Source: Acidobacteriaceae bacterium
Lineage (GTDB): Bacteria; Acidobacteriota; Terriglobia; Terriglobales; Acidobacteriaceae
Assembly (NCBI GenBank): GCA_003140235.1
Contig: PLJN01000154.1
Span: 1 to 36,266 of the forward strand
Length of the DNA: 36,266 bases
Reading direction: 5' to 3'
Below are positions 8,013-18,211 of the stretch, in pieces. The notes below the pieces were generated by a model that saw only the letters and a program-made list of their open reading frames with translations, was not told the DNA's origin and made no database searches. Position 1 is the stretch's first letter. Each line of letters starts with the position of its first letter. Made by a program: the position numbers and the translations under genes.

Positions 8013-8378
8013 ATGTCCTACAGCATATCGACCTTGCTGCTGCGTAATCTGAGCGACGTATTTGGCGAAAATGACGGCGTGCGTCGTCGCGCTGCGATCG
8101 ACGAGACCTTTTACGAAGATGCAGTATTCTATGACCCCAAAGGCGGTATATTTCGTGGCCGTGACGAGATTGATCGTATTGCTGGTGTGATCAAAGCGAC
8201 ACATCCAGATTTCGAATATCAGCCCCTCTCCCCTCCCGAGGAATCAGGTGATGCCGGACGGGTGCGATGGGCATCGGGCACTCCCGGCAAACCACCCGCT
8301 TACGCGGGAACCGATTTTATCGTCGCCCGGAACGGTCGCATTGCTTCGGTCTATCTCTTTTTCGACAGCCTATCCTGA
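8013..8378 (+). CDS. NTF2-like (SnoaL-type) protein
   Basis: A 121-residue protein with the cone-shaped NTF2-like fold pattern. An N-terminal helix pair is followed by [20 protein letters not shown], where the acidic and aromatic residues and the G-R-D-E turn are typical of SnoaL-like proteins, then a hydrophobic strand set ending [13 protein letters not shown]. Family members include polyketide cyclases, ketosteroid isomerase-like enzymes and many small-molecule-binding proteins, so function cannot be assigned. The start ATG at 8013 lacks a strong ribosome binding site. It stands alone between two gene-poor stretches, with no operon partner. Confidence 0.75.
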   Translation: MSYSISTLLLRNLSDVFGENDGVRRRAAIDETFYEDAVFYDPKGGIFRGRDEIDRIAGVIKATHPDFEYQPLSPPEESGDAGRVRWASGTPGKPPAYAGTDFIVARNGRIASVYLFFDSLS

Positions 8379-8854
8379 GCTGGACTCTGCTGCCCACGAT
8401 ACACGAATCACGAACGTTTGTCGGCGACCCGGACTGTGCGTCAGTTGGCGAAAAATCGCGATTTCACTCATTGAAACCGCGACAGCCCAGGCACTCGTGC
8501 CGTAGAGCGCGAAATGGAATCCCACTTTGCTGCCGCAGGCCCGGAGCGCAGCGCCAGCGGAGCGACCTTATAAAAGCGATTCTTTCCTTATTGCTTTCTC
8601 GCCGGACTGTTCGAAGATTGGCATTTTTCAGACTACCGGTGAAGAGCATTTGTTAAGGCGCTCCACTGCGTTGCGCGCGGGCCTACGGCAGTGCGGAAAG
8701 AGATTTGCTTGCGCGTTACGGCACGACTCCGCAGGCCGTCGCATTCGCTCCGTCCTGCTCAAGCTTCCTTCGGCGTTACCTCAGGACAGGCAAAACCCTG
8801 ACACTCCTCTCACGTAAGACTGGCTAAGCTGGATCGCTAGATATTACTGGGAGC
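8379..8854. other. Intergenic region without a supported gene
   Basis: GC-rich sequence between the NTF2-like gene and cytochrome P460. Overlapping open frames on both strands are short and lack start signals or motifs. No clear repeat pair or strong hairpin was found. Confidence 0.45.
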
Positions 8855-9445
8855 CTATTTTGTTTGAGCTGCAAGATATGTCCGGAAGACAAAATCGTCC
8901 TTGGCCTGTGGAATATGGCATGTCTGACAATTCTCCAGCTTGCCGGTGGCGTCGAGCCGTTTACCATCGCCAGAAATCACCGAAAACTCCCAGTCCCCCG
9001 CCTGCGGATTGTAGCCTGCGGCGCGCTTGGTCATGACGGTGTAAAGCAATACAGGCGGTGGGGAAACGTGTGAGTTCGCATCGACTTTTTCTTTCACGAT
9101 GATCGATCCCTGGGGGAAGTGCGGCGAGTTCGAAAACATCGCCTCGCGGCCCACGGGATTCACATACACAACAATATTAGCGTTGGCATGAGGGCCCACC
9201 TCTCCGGGAAGTGGAGATCTGCAAAGCGAGTCGACAACTCCCGATTGGTGATAGGGCGTTGCATTCACCCGCCTCCACAAACCTTTGTCCTGCAGCTTTG
9301 AAACATCAATCGAAGGAGCCGCTGCTAAAGCAGGAGCGATCGCCCACGAGTGTCCGCTGCGTGGCAGAGCGCCGGACAGAAAAGCACACAGTATTACCGC
9401 GGCCCGGACGTTGCGTCCCATTGCAATAAGGATTTGGTATTTCAT
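8855..9445 (-). CDS. Cytochrome P460-family haem protein
   Basis: A 196-residue secreted protein. A hydrophobic signal segment covers roughly residues 10-40 with Ala-rich processing sites (ALAAAPS). The single haem c motif C173-x2-C176-H177 lies near the C-terminus and is followed by KDDFVFRTY, the usual end of cytochrome P460-family proteins. Characterised members oxidise hydroxylamine or act as cytochrome c'-beta gas-binding proteins, some with a Lys-haem cross-link; here a VKEKVD segment in mid-protein supplies candidate lysines, but which, if any, cross-links cannot be told. Start either Met1 or Met9; neither has a clear ribosome binding site. Periplasmic. Isolated, without obvious nitrification genes nearby, so a stress or NO/hydroxylamine detoxification role is only a guess. 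Confidence 0.82.
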   Translation of the reverse strand: MKYQILIAMGRNVRAAVILCAFLSGALPRSGHSWAIAPALAAAPSIDVSKLQDKGLWRRVNATPYHQSGVVDSLCRSPLPGEVGPHANANIVVYVNPVGREAMFSNSPHFPQGSIIVKEKVDANSHVSPPPVLLYTVMTKRAAGYNPQAGDWEFSVISGDGKRLDATGKLENCQTCHIPQAKDDFVFRTYLAAQTK

Positions 9446-9583
9446 CGGTCAAGCATAGCGTTAGCTTGCGAAAGACTTTGTCAAACCCACCTGCGAAATT
9501 TGTAAATAAAATGTATAGGCAAGGGTAGCCGAGATCGACCGCAAGTTTCTTGCAGTGCGTCTCTTAAGCCTGAAACGAAGCAA

Positions 9584-9608
9584 TCAGCAGTTAGCAATCA
9601 GCCAAAGC
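9584..9608. repeat. GCAATTAGC-class intergenic filler
   Basis: AATCAGCAGTTAGCAATCAG is a short degenerate tandem of (A/T)GCA(A/G)T-like units. Similar stretches occur at 1713, 29312, 29598 and 30941 in this window, always between genes. Confidence 0.5.
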
Positions 9609-9741
9609 AAAGGATGGGGCATTCGCGATCCCGCGAAGCGTTGAAAAATCAAGGGGAAGATCAGCCGGGAACCGTTCGCCTGGTTGCGGTGTCTTAAGAA
9701 TTTGCGGCCGAATTTATAACCGCATCTGCAGAGGTGGAGGA

Positions 9742-10188
9742 ATGAAAACCTATTTCCTGGCGATGCTGTCGCTTCTAGTCGCTTCATCGTCCCCCGCGCA
9801 ACTTCCCTACACGGAAAAGCAGGTAATCGCGTACGCGAAGTCCATTGACGTGAAGACGCTCGACCCCTCCCTGCCCTCTCAGCACCTTGACGACTGGCTC
9901 CAGTCCGGACCGCCACGCGCTCACATCGGATATTGGTCAATGAACAAAGGCTGTAATCTCCAGGGAGTTTCTCCGAACGGTGATTATCTCCTTTGCGCGC
10001 AGGTTAGTTTTAGCCGTAATGGTAAGGGTGGGGTTATCCTCGTGCAGGTCGGAACCCACCGCAGGGGGATCGTTGGTCGCCCGCAACTCTATGGGTACAT
10101 CGGAGTTGTAAAGCTGGGGACGAAGGAGGGCTGGACCTTGACGGGCACCGCCGAGCGGCTCTCGGACCTTCCCGCCCTTCTTGATTAG
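9742..10188 (+). CDS. Secreted protein of unknown function
   Basis: A 148-residue protein with a clear Sec signal peptide (MKTYFLAMLSLLVASSSPAQ, probable cleavage after residue 19). The ATG is preceded by AGGTGGAGG at good spacing, so the start is well supported. The mature part has two cysteines in GCNLQGVSPNGDYLLCAQVS that could form a disulfide, and alternating hydrophobic/polar strands suggesting a small beta-rich domain. No catalytic motif or family was recognised. It is flanked by a P460 gene on the other strand and a globin remnant on the same strand; no operon link is apparent. Confidence 0.7.
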   Translation: MKTYFLAMLSLLVASSSPAQLPYTEKQVIAYAKSIDVKTLDPSLPSQHLDDWLQSGPPRAHIGYWSMNKGCNLQGVSPNGDYLLCAQVSFSRNGKGGVILVQVGTHRRGIVGRPQLYGYIGVVKLGTKEGWTLTGTAERLSDLPALLD

Positions 10189-10353
10189 CCCGCCATCGCG
10201 TGGGTGATGCGCACGAGAGCGTGGAGAAAGGACAGGCAGTCCACCTGCCTTTGAGGAAGAGGTTCGGGAAGAGTTGCCGACCATCCGCTCGGAACCCCTG
10301 AGGGATCGCTGCCGCGCTTCCGGCGAGTAACGCCGGAGGGTACAATCGCTTCC

Positions 10354-10662
10354 ATGCGCGTTCGTAGTGCATTGCTGCAAACACTTGGTGGTGAAGAGGG
10401 CTGCAGGAGGTTGTCCGCGGCGTTTTACGCGCGCGTTGGCGAGGACCCGGTTCTTCGCCCGTTCTTCCCAGGCAAGAGCCTGCGGTGTGCTACCGAAGAG
10501 TTCGCCGCTTTCCTCATTCAATTCCTGGACGGAGATGAAGAGCAAACTCAGCACCGATGGTGTCTGGGCTTGCGCGAATCACATGCGCGCTTCCAGATTG
10601 GCCCCAGCGCAAGCGACACTCCAGCGCCGCCGACGCCCGATTTGCAGAGGTTCTGCCGCTAA
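10354..10662 (+). pseudogene. Truncated-hemoglobin-like fragment lacking the C-terminal helices
   Basis: The first 87 codons read like a group of truncated hemoglobin-like proteins. LGGEEGCRRLSAAFYARVGE is the B-helix region, FFPG(K)SLRCATEEFAAFLIQF the C/E helices, and LRESHARFQIG holds the likely proximal haem histidine H77. In this family the chain should continue with a conserved W-x-x-M helix pair of about 40 residues. Instead the frame passes into a low-complexity Pro-rich tail and stops at codon 103. None of the other two frames restores the expected helices, so decay by deletion or rearrangement is likelier than a single frameshift. A TACAAT hexamer 10 bp before the ATG suggests a leaderless promoter. 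It may be a non-functional relic or a short variant. Confidence 0.6.
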
Positions 10663-10710
10663 CAGCGGGCCAAACCTGTCATCGCGCCGGGCGCGTGGCC
10701 CAGGAGAGCG

Positions 10711-10773
10711 TGCAGGGGCTAAAGCCCGATGGTCTCTAACGGCACGGCTGAAAGCCGATGCCCTGATACAACC
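10711..10773. repeat. Two-hairpin dispersed repeat, copy 1
   Basis: The order is GCAGGGGCTAAAGCCC, then a GGCACGGCT/AGCCGATGCC hairpin, then CCTGATACAA. The same architecture recurs at 32783-32857. It sits between the globin remnant and the convergent sulfurtransferase, where it could form a REP-like structured end. Confidence 0.75.
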
Positions 10774-10825
10774 AGTCGCACTGCGGCATCCAGCGATGAT
10801 CCGGACTTCAGAAGTAACCGCGCCT

Positions 10826-11761
10826 CTACTTGCGCGCGTCTGATGTTTCTACCGGCAAGTCCTGCCGGCTCCATTCATAAAACGACGCATCGTACATGCT
10901 GACCTCGTATCCCAGATACTTGGCCACAAAGTAGTCGAACGCTGACTGCATGCCCGAGCGGCAATAGGTGACCATCTCGCCGCCTGGGGGCGCCAGGTCC
11001 GCGTACAGGCTGCGCAATTCGGCTTCGGGACGCAGTACCGGATTTTCCTTGCTCACAAGGTTCTTCATCCAGTAGAGGCCGATCGCGCCGAGGATGTGTC
11101 CGGCTTTGGGCACTTCTTCGGAGAGCTTGCCGCCTGAGAATTCATCCGCCGGTCGCGCGTCGACGATGGCCACCTTGCCGGACTTGCGTTGCGTGAGATC
11201 GCGCATCGCTGCTGTCTCAATCAGAATGGATTTGTTTAGAGAAATCTTGAGATGACCCGGCGCAACCTTGGGAGTTTCATTCGACAGTTCGCGATGTTCG
11301 GCTTTCCACTTGTCGATGCCGCCGTCGAGTAACGCGACGTGGTCAGCCAGTCCGAGATAATCGAGAGTGAAATAGGCCCGCGACGCGAACAGGCCGTAAC
11401 GTTCGCCATAGAGCACTACGCGCGAACTATTGGTGATGCCCGCGGCTTCGAAAACCTGCTTCAGTTGGTCTGCGGACGGCAACTCGTTGGGAACGCCATT
11501 TCTTGTGACAGCAATTTCGCCCAAGGCAATGTGTCTTGCTCCGGGAATATGTCCGCTGGTGTAGAAGTCGGCTCCCGAACTTACGGAGATGACCACCACA
11601 TCGGCATCATGCAGATGAGCGGTCAGCCAGTCTGTCGAAACCAGCATTTCAGATCTGACGCCGGGCTGCTCTGTCTGACCCAACGCGATCGGAACGAAGA
11701 TTGCTCCCAACAACAACGCCGCCAATGAATTGAAAATGGATATGGATACAGATATGCGCAT
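10826..11761 (-). CDS. Secreted two-domain rhodanese-type sulfurtransferase (copy 2)
   Basis: The mature protein has two rhodanese domains as in thiosulfate/mercaptopyruvate sulfurtransferases. The N-terminal domain has SGHIPGARHIALGEI, and the C-terminal active-site loop is C267-RSGMQ in VTYCRSGMQSAF. Typical loops are CRKGVT (thiosulfate) or CG[S/T]GVT (mercaptopyruvate), so substrate preference is unclear. The start at 11761 gives a Sec signal peptide (MRISVSISIFNSLAALLLG...ALGQ) and has GAGGGG upstream; the frame stays open 336 nt further upstream but that part overlaps the preceding gene. It lies 35 bp after a paralogue with which it is probably co-transcribed; 311 residues, periplasmic. 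Confidence 0.88.
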   Translation of the reverse strand: MRISVSISIFNSLAALLLGAIFVPIALGQTEQPGVRSEMLVSTDWLTAHLHDADVVVISVSSGADFYTSGHIPGARHIALGEIAVTRNGVPNELPSADQLKQVFEAAGITNSSRVVLYGERYGLFASRAYFTLDYLGLADHVALLDGGIDKWKAEHRELSNETPKVAPGHLKISLNKSILIETAAMRDLTQRKSGKVAIVDARPADEFSGGKLSEEVPKAGHILGAIGLYWMKNLVSKENPVLRPEAELRSLYADLAPPGGEMVTYCRSGMQSAFDYFVAKYLGYEVSMYDASFYEWSRQDLPVETSDARK

Positions 11762-11796
11762 GTTCTGGCCCCTCGTCGATAGAGTGTGATCAATAG

Positions 11797-12741
11797 CTAC
11801 TGCATTTTTTCGTGGATCTCGCAGGCGGTTCCGCCTCCGGGACAGCGTGGCGACGTACCGGGAACGACTGTCAGCATTTCCACGTGGCTCCATTGATGAA
11901 TGGACCCATCGAACATGGCAGCGTTGTATCCCAGGTATTTGGCGATGAAGTACGTGTGCGAAGCCTGCAACCCGACTTCGCAGTAGGTGATGAGCTGCTG
12001 GTCGGGCTTGATGCCGCGAGACGCGAGAATCTCCCGGAGTTTGGCGGGCGGAAGCAGCGTGGGGTCTTTTGTTCCATTGACAGTCGTGTCTTCCCAAAAG
12101 AGGTGGGCGGACCCGGCGATGTGGCCGTCTTTGTAGCGGCTCTCCGGACGGGAATCAACCAGAACGACGCCGGCGCTGGTGCTGGACTGGGAAACTTTCT
12201 TCACGTTTTCGAGCATGGCACGCACTTCCGGATGGACGTGCAGTGTCAGACTTCCTTTTACCGCAGCGACGGGGTCTTTCGCGATGGCCCGGTTCTCTGA
12301 CCGCCAGCGCTGAATGCTGCCGTCGAGGAGAGCGGTGTGATTGCCGTGGCCGATGTAGTCGAGCGTAAAGTAAGCGCGGCCCGCCGCGGGATACCATGCG
12401 GTCGTATAGATAATGATGCGGGTGTTGTCACCCACGCCGAGTTTCTCGAACACAGCTTTCAAGTGCTCGGGCGACGGCAGTTCGGTGCTGAGAGGACTTT
12501 CCCGGTCAATGAAGTCGTTGGTATCGAGAAAGCGGGCGCCGGGAATGTGGCCGGCATCGTAGTCCGATTGCTTGCTGGCAACGTGCAAGACGACCACCTT
12601 CGGATCGTTGAGGTGCGCAGCCAGCCACTCGGTGGTCACGAGCATTTCCGGATGCGCCGCTTGTGCGTTTGCGGCAGACGCCGGCAGAAATACCGCAAGC
12701 AAAATCGCCAGCAGAGAAAAGTATGATTTGCGAATGACCAT
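11797..12741 (-). CDS. Secreted two-domain rhodanese-type sulfurtransferase (copy 1)
   Basis: A 314-residue paralogue of the next gene. It has a Sec signal peptide (MVIRKSYFSLLAILLAVFLP...ANAQA), an N-terminal rhodanese domain with DAGHIPGARF, and a C-terminal domain with DGHIAGSAHLFW and catalytic loop C254-EVGLQ. The Arg that normally follows the catalytic Cys in thiosulfate sulfurtransferases is Glu here, which should change the charge of the sulfur-anion pocket. A Cys-containing tail (RCPGGGTACEIH) extends past the domain. GAGGAG lies upstream of the ATG. The gene starts 28 bp after the ADOP stop, so the order PadR-ADOP-sulfurtransferase-sulfurtransferase looks like one transcription unit. 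Confidence 0.88.
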   Translation of the reverse strand: MVIRKSYFSLLAILLAVFLPASAANAQAAHPEMLVTTEWLAAHLNDPKVVVLHVASKQSDYDAGHIPGARFLDTNDFIDRESPLSTELPSPEHLKAVFEKLGVGDNTRIIIYTTAWYPAAGRAYFTLDYIGHGNHTALLDGSIQRWRSENRAIAKDPVAAVKGSLTLHVHPEVRAMLENVKKVSQSSTSAGVVLVDSRPESRYKDGHIAGSAHLFWEDTTVNGTKDPTLLPPAKLREILASRGIKPDQQLITYCEVGLQASHTYFIAKYLGYNAAMFDGSIHQWSHVEMLTVVPGTSPRCPGGGTACEIHEKMQ

Positions 12742-12769
12742 AAGAGTGCTCCTCTTTCATCTTGAAGAT

Positions 12770-15286
<2,517 letters not shown>

Positions 15287-15322
15287 GCCGGCCTTGCCTT
15301 GTTTTTTTTCAGCATCGGCGAC

Positions 15323-15439
15323 CTAGTCGTGAAAAGTACTCTGCATTTCGCTGCCGAAGGCGGAGCGGAAGTCGAACGGCAACACGCGTAGAAGCATCTG
15401 GTAAAAGCGGTCCATGCGAGACTGGGTTTCTGGGCTCAT
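15323..15439 (-). pseudogene. Detached ADOP N-terminal segment ending in an amber codon
   Basis: From ATG 15439 (AAAGAAAGAAG upstream) the sequence encodes 38 residues with the ADOP N-terminal signature, including MDRFYQMLLRVLPFDFRSAF. Codon 39 is TAG where related proteins, from memory, have Gln in FHDQVADAEKK. Immediately after the stop the same frame continues VADAEKKQGKAGVFKLWAE and then the permease, so a single C-to-T change (CAG to TAG) explains the break. It starts 49 bp after the PadR stop, the usual spacing for PadR-ADOP pairs. Confidence 0.85.
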
Positions 15440-15487
15440 AACACTTCTTTCTTTTTCTTGTCTTCTGTCCTTCAGGTCTCTAAATCT

Positions 15488-15850
15488 TCAGGCTTTGGCC
15501 CTGCGCAGAACATTCTTGGAGCGCGCCAGGGCCACAATTTTTTCGTGGCGCTCGGCTTCCGCCATGGCCACTTTCTCGCCCAGCGAAGTGAGACGGTAGT
15601 AGATCCGGCGCTCGTCGTCGCGACCATCGGCGGGGCGGCCTTTGGATTCTTCGATCATCCCCTCGGTGAGCAGGCGTTTGATGATCCCGTAGAGCGTCCC
15701 CGTGCTCAGCCGCACTGAGTCGCCCGTACGCAGGGAAACGTCCTTCAAAATTGCGTAGCCGTGCTTATCGCCGTCGGCCAGCGCCAGCAAGACGTGGAAC
15801 AGCGCAGGAGTAAGGGGAAGATACGATGCAATTTCCGGATTGGGCTTCAT
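15488..15850 (-). CDS. PadR-family transcriptional regulator (ADOP-linked)
   Basis: A 120-residue PadR-type winged-helix repressor. LTPALFHVLLALADGDKHGY is the conserved first helix-turn with HGY, VRLSTGTLYGIIKRLLTEGM is the recognition helix region (STGTLY-x-x-[IL]-x-R-L), and ERRIYYRLTSLGEKV is the wing with the R-x-Y-Y-x-L-T motif. A C-terminal amphipathic helix supplies the dimer interface. It lies just upstream of ADOP on the same strand, an arrangement repeated many times in acidobacterial genomes. Overlapping dyads at 15891-15922 upstream of its start are its probable operator, implying self-repression of the whole PadR-ADOP-sulfurtransferase unit. Confidence 0.93.
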   Translation of the reverse strand: MKPNPEIASYLPLTPALFHVLLALADGDKHGYAILKDVSLRTGDSVRLSTGTLYGIIKRLLTEGMIEESKGRPADGRDDERRIYYRLTSLGEKVAMAEAERHEKIVALARSKNVLRRAKA

Positions 15851-15890
15851 GGCTCGCCTCTCTTGATCTTTGATCTTTGATCCTGACCAC

Positions 15891-15922
15891 TATAGCGTAT
15901 CACGCTATAGCGTGCAACGCTA
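15891..15922. promoter_or_regulatory. Overlapping PadR operator dyads
   Basis: TATAGCGT-ATC-ACGCTATA (15891-15909) is a perfect palindrome with a 3-bp centre. It overlaps a second, TAGCGT-GCA-ACGCTA (15908-15922), built from the same half-site. Both lie about 40-70 bp upstream of the PadR start, where repressor binding would cover the promoter. Confidence 0.85.
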
Positions 15923-15990
15923 GATTGTCAACTGATAGACGCAGGCCATTTACTTTGGTTAGCAGACTGCCCCGGAATTTCCTGGTGGCC

Positions 15991-16887
15991 CTACTCCGAT
16001 ATCCGGATGCGACGATTGACAACATCCAGGGTGATGGCAAACCTGCCCAGCAAGGCCGCCCCAATGTTGCCGACAGGCAGCCCCTCGCCAAACGCAATCA
16101 TGGGATGGTCAAAGCTATAGCGCCCCAGCGTGGCTTTTCCGTCCAGCTTGGCGCCGACCAGTGGTATTTCCCCGGTAACCAGTCGCATGCTGGGCAGCTT
16201 CGTTGGCGCGGTTTCGAGCGGCAGGCCGGCCGCCTCTTTTCCCGGCAGGACGATCGTTCCCGGTGCTCCCAAATCCAGATACAGATCGAACTCCTTACCG
16301 GCCATAAAAACAGGCACTGTAGGCAAACGCCGGTCAGCTTTGTATTCAAAAACCTGCGCCCCGTCAGCCGCTGGGAGTTGTCCTTTCTCCAGGACAACCC
16401 GGCCGCGCGGATAATCGAATGTCAGCAAAATGCCTTTAAAAATGGCGGGAGACAAAACGCCGCGCGGCAGAACTCCATTGCCGGAAATCCTGGGCAGCGG
16501 CATGGCGAATAATCTCAGACCTGTAATCTCGAGTTCGCCCGCGGTTATCTTGGTGGCTTGATACAGCTTGACTATGCTTCCCACGGAATCGGCTGGGCTG
16601 CCGACGTGCATTTCGCCCTGCGGTTCCAGGTTCAATTCCGCCGCCAGGTCCGGATTGATGAGACTGCCCTGGGCGCCGGAATCCAAGATGAAAGTGAACG
16701 GCCCCTTTCCGTTGATGGTCAGGTCAATGGTGGGCCTTCCCCCGAAAATTTTCATGGGCAGGACGATTTGGGACGAATGGAGTTCGATCTTGTCCGCGCC
16801 GATCTGCACGTGGACGAACTGTTGGGTGGCCGCCCAGACCAGGCAGATCAGCAGCGCCGGCAGCGCGCAATAGCAGATTTTCCTCAT
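15991..16887 (-). CDS. Secreted retropepsin-like aspartyl protease-type protein
   Basis: A 298-residue protein. An N-terminal hydrophobic segment (CALPALLICLVWAA) acts as signal peptide or anchor. The first lobe has FTFILDSGAQGSLI with catalytic-type D69-SGA; the second lobe has FDLYLDLGAPGTIVLP with D205-LGA. Two lobes, each with a hydrophobic strand before D-x-G-A, fit a two-domain aspartyl protease fold (gag-polyprotein/retropepsin-like), although Leu replaces the usual Ser/Thr after the second Asp. The start at 16887 is used because AAAGGA lies 9 bp upstream; the open frame extends further but across the operator. Divergent from a PadR gene and separated from it by a 27-bp perfect palindrome, so it is probably its regulated target. 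Protease activity is unproven. Confidence 0.78.
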   Translation of the reverse strand: MRKICYCALPALLICLVWAATQQFVHVQIGADKIELHSSQIVLPMKIFGGRPTIDLTINGKGPFTFILDSGAQGSLINPDLAAELNLEPQGEMHVGSPADSVGSIVKLYQATKITAGELEITGLRLFAMPLPRISGNGVLPRGVLSPAIFKGILLTFDYPRGRVVLEKGQLPAADGAQVFEYKADRRLPTVPVFMAGKEFDLYLDLGAPGTIVLPGKEAAGLPLETAPTKLPSMRLVTGEIPLVGAKLDGKATLGRYSFDHPMIAFGEGLPVGNIGAALLGRFAITLDVVNRRIRISE

Positions 16888-16902
16888 GGCAATCATTCCT
16901 TT

Positions 16903-16929
16903 GTATATAGTACTAAAAGTACTATATAC
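16903..16929. promoter_or_regulatory. 27-bp perfect palindrome, PadR operator candidate
   Basis: GTATATAGTACT and AGTACTATATAC, separated by AAA, form a perfect 12-bp dyad. It lies 15 bp upstream of the aspartyl protease start and 29 bp upstream of the divergent PadR start, so one site could control both genes. Confidence 0.88.
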
Positions 16930-16958
16930 GAATATCCGCGAAAGGATGACCGCATTCA

Positions 16959-17495
16959 ATGCAGAAGCTGACCGAGTTGGAAGGCGCCGCCCTGGGCATG
17001 ATCGCAACGGACGGCCCGTGCACGCCGTACCGCGTCCGGCAATTCTTCCGCAAATCGCCCAGCCCTTACTGGAGCGGCAGCGCCGGGGCCATTTATCCGC
17101 TGGTTCGCCGGCTGGAGAAACAAAAGCTGATCACCGCCCAGCCCTTTCCCACGGGCAAGCGCGCCGCCAGCGCCTATCGCACCACGGAAAAGGGCCAGCG
17201 CCAATTGTCACAATGGATCATTGATTCTGGCACTTCCGAACGCACCAGCGGGGTCCCGATGGACCCGCTACGCACTCGTGTCCGGTTCCTGGCAGCACTT
17301 TCTCCCGACCAGCAGCGAAAGTTTTTACGCAGCGCCCAAGCACAACTGCGCAGCTTCGCCGGCATCGTGGAGCAGGATTGCGCCGCCAAAAAAGGCGGAG
17401 ACGTTCTTTCCTACCTCACGGCCCGTGGAGCCTTGTTCATGTCCCGCGCGCGCGTGCAGTGGATTCAGGAAGTGGAGCGGACGTTGCTGGGGTAA
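16959..17495 (+). CDS. PadR-family transcriptional regulator (second)
   Basis: A 178-residue PadR protein of the longer class with a C-terminal Vir-like helical domain. TELEGAALGMIATDGPCTPYRV is the first helix-turn, SGSAGAIYPLVRRLEKQKLI the recognition helix, and SAYRTTEKGQRQLSQWI the wing. The C-terminal half (about 90-178) is helical and probably dimerises or senses a ligand. AAAGGATG lies about 12 bp upstream of the ATG. It is divergent from the aspartyl protease-like gene, with the palindrome at 16903-16929 between, and is followed 39 bp later by the YjbQ gene, which may share its transcript. Confidence 0.88.
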   Translation: MQKLTELEGAALGMIATDGPCTPYRVRQFFRKSPSPYWSGSAGAIYPLVRRLEKQKLITAQPFPTGKRAASAYRTTEKGQRQLSQWIIDSGTSERTSGVPMDPLRTRVRFLAALSPDQQRKFLRSAQAQLRSFAGIVEQDCAAKKGGDVLSYLTARGALFMSRARVQWIQEVERTLLG

Positions 17496-17534
17496 ACTGC
17501 TGCTCGAAGTCTTTGTACCGCTCCGGAGCCGCAA

Positions 17535-17948
17535 ATGAAATTTCACACTGAATATTTGACTTTCAACACCAAACAGCACCGCGAGTACGTCCACATCACA
17601 CCGCAGGTGGAGAAGATCGTACAGACCAGTGGCGTGACCAACGGCATGGCGCTGGTCTCGGCCATGCACATCACCGCCGGCGTTTTCGTGAACGACCACG
17701 AAGACGGCTTGATTCACGATATTGACCAGTGGCTCGAAAAGCTGGCCCCGTTTCGCGAGACCTACCTGCACCACCAGACGGGCGAAGACAACGGCGATTC
17801 CCATTTGAAAGCCATCCTGGTGCATCATCAGGTCATTGTTCCTGTGACGAACGGACGGCTGCTCCTGGGCACATGGCAACGCGTCTTCTACGCAGAGTTT
17901 GACGGACAGCGTTCCAAGCGGGTGGTGGTGGCGATTATGGGGGAATAG
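17535..17948 (+). CDS. yjbQ: YjbQ-family protein (secondary thiamine-phosphate synthase / UPF0047)
   Basis: A 137-residue protein with the full YjbQ pattern. [20 protein letters not shown] is the N-terminal domain, [17 protein letters not shown] supplies conserved N and H/E residues, [19 protein letters not shown] contains the signature GDSH-x-K metal/anion site, and [13 protein letters not shown] the C-terminal strand. E. coli YjbQ has weak thiamine-phosphate synthase activity in vitro; its physiological role is not settled. GGAG lies 6 bp upstream of the start. Length equals the family norm, so the gene looks intact. Confidence 0.92.
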   Translation: MKFHTEYLTFNTKQHREYVHITPQVEKIVQTSGVTNGMALVSAMHITAGVFVNDHEDGLIHDIDQWLEKLAPFRETYLHHQTGEDNGDSHLKAILVHHQVIVPVTNGRLLLGTWQRVFYAEFDGQRSKRVVVAIMGE

Positions 17949-18077
17949 GGCGCTGCTCACCTTGCCAGACTTGCATAAAAGCCCAATATTTTCAGATCAA
18001 AGTCTCTCCCCGCTGGACGTTTTGACCATAACGGTCTAGTTCCATTTTGGGACTGTTACAAATCCGTATAAATTCAT

Positions 18078-18109
18078 TTGACTCCCGGCGGGGACGAACA
18101 TATAGTTCG
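18078..18109 (+). promoter_or_regulatory. Sigma70-type promoter with dyad over the -10, upstream of the cupredoxin operon
   Basis: TTGACT (18078-18083) and TATAGT (18101-18106) are each one base from consensus and exactly 17 bp apart. CGAAC-ATATA-GTTCG (18095-18109) is a perfect 5-bp dyad covering the -10 hexamer, a good place for a repressor. The leader of about 100 nt contains a GCGGCC/GGCCGC hairpin at 18155-18177 and AGAGAGGA before the first ATG. Confidence 0.65.
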
Positions 18110-18211
18110 CCATACTCCGCATTTTGATTTGGTTGGCACGCAGCAATGCACCGAGCGGCCTCGCGAGACGGGGCCGCAAAGAAATAATAAATACCTTAAG
18201 AGAGGAACTAC

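Noticed and set aside
7899-8204. 101-codon minus-strand open frame overlapping the NTF2-like gene
   Set aside because: Lies largely antisense to a better supported gene and has no start signal.
9937-10554. 205-codon minus-strand open frame
   Set aside because: Antisense to the secreted unknown protein, which has a signal peptide and strong ribosome binding site, and to the globin remnant.
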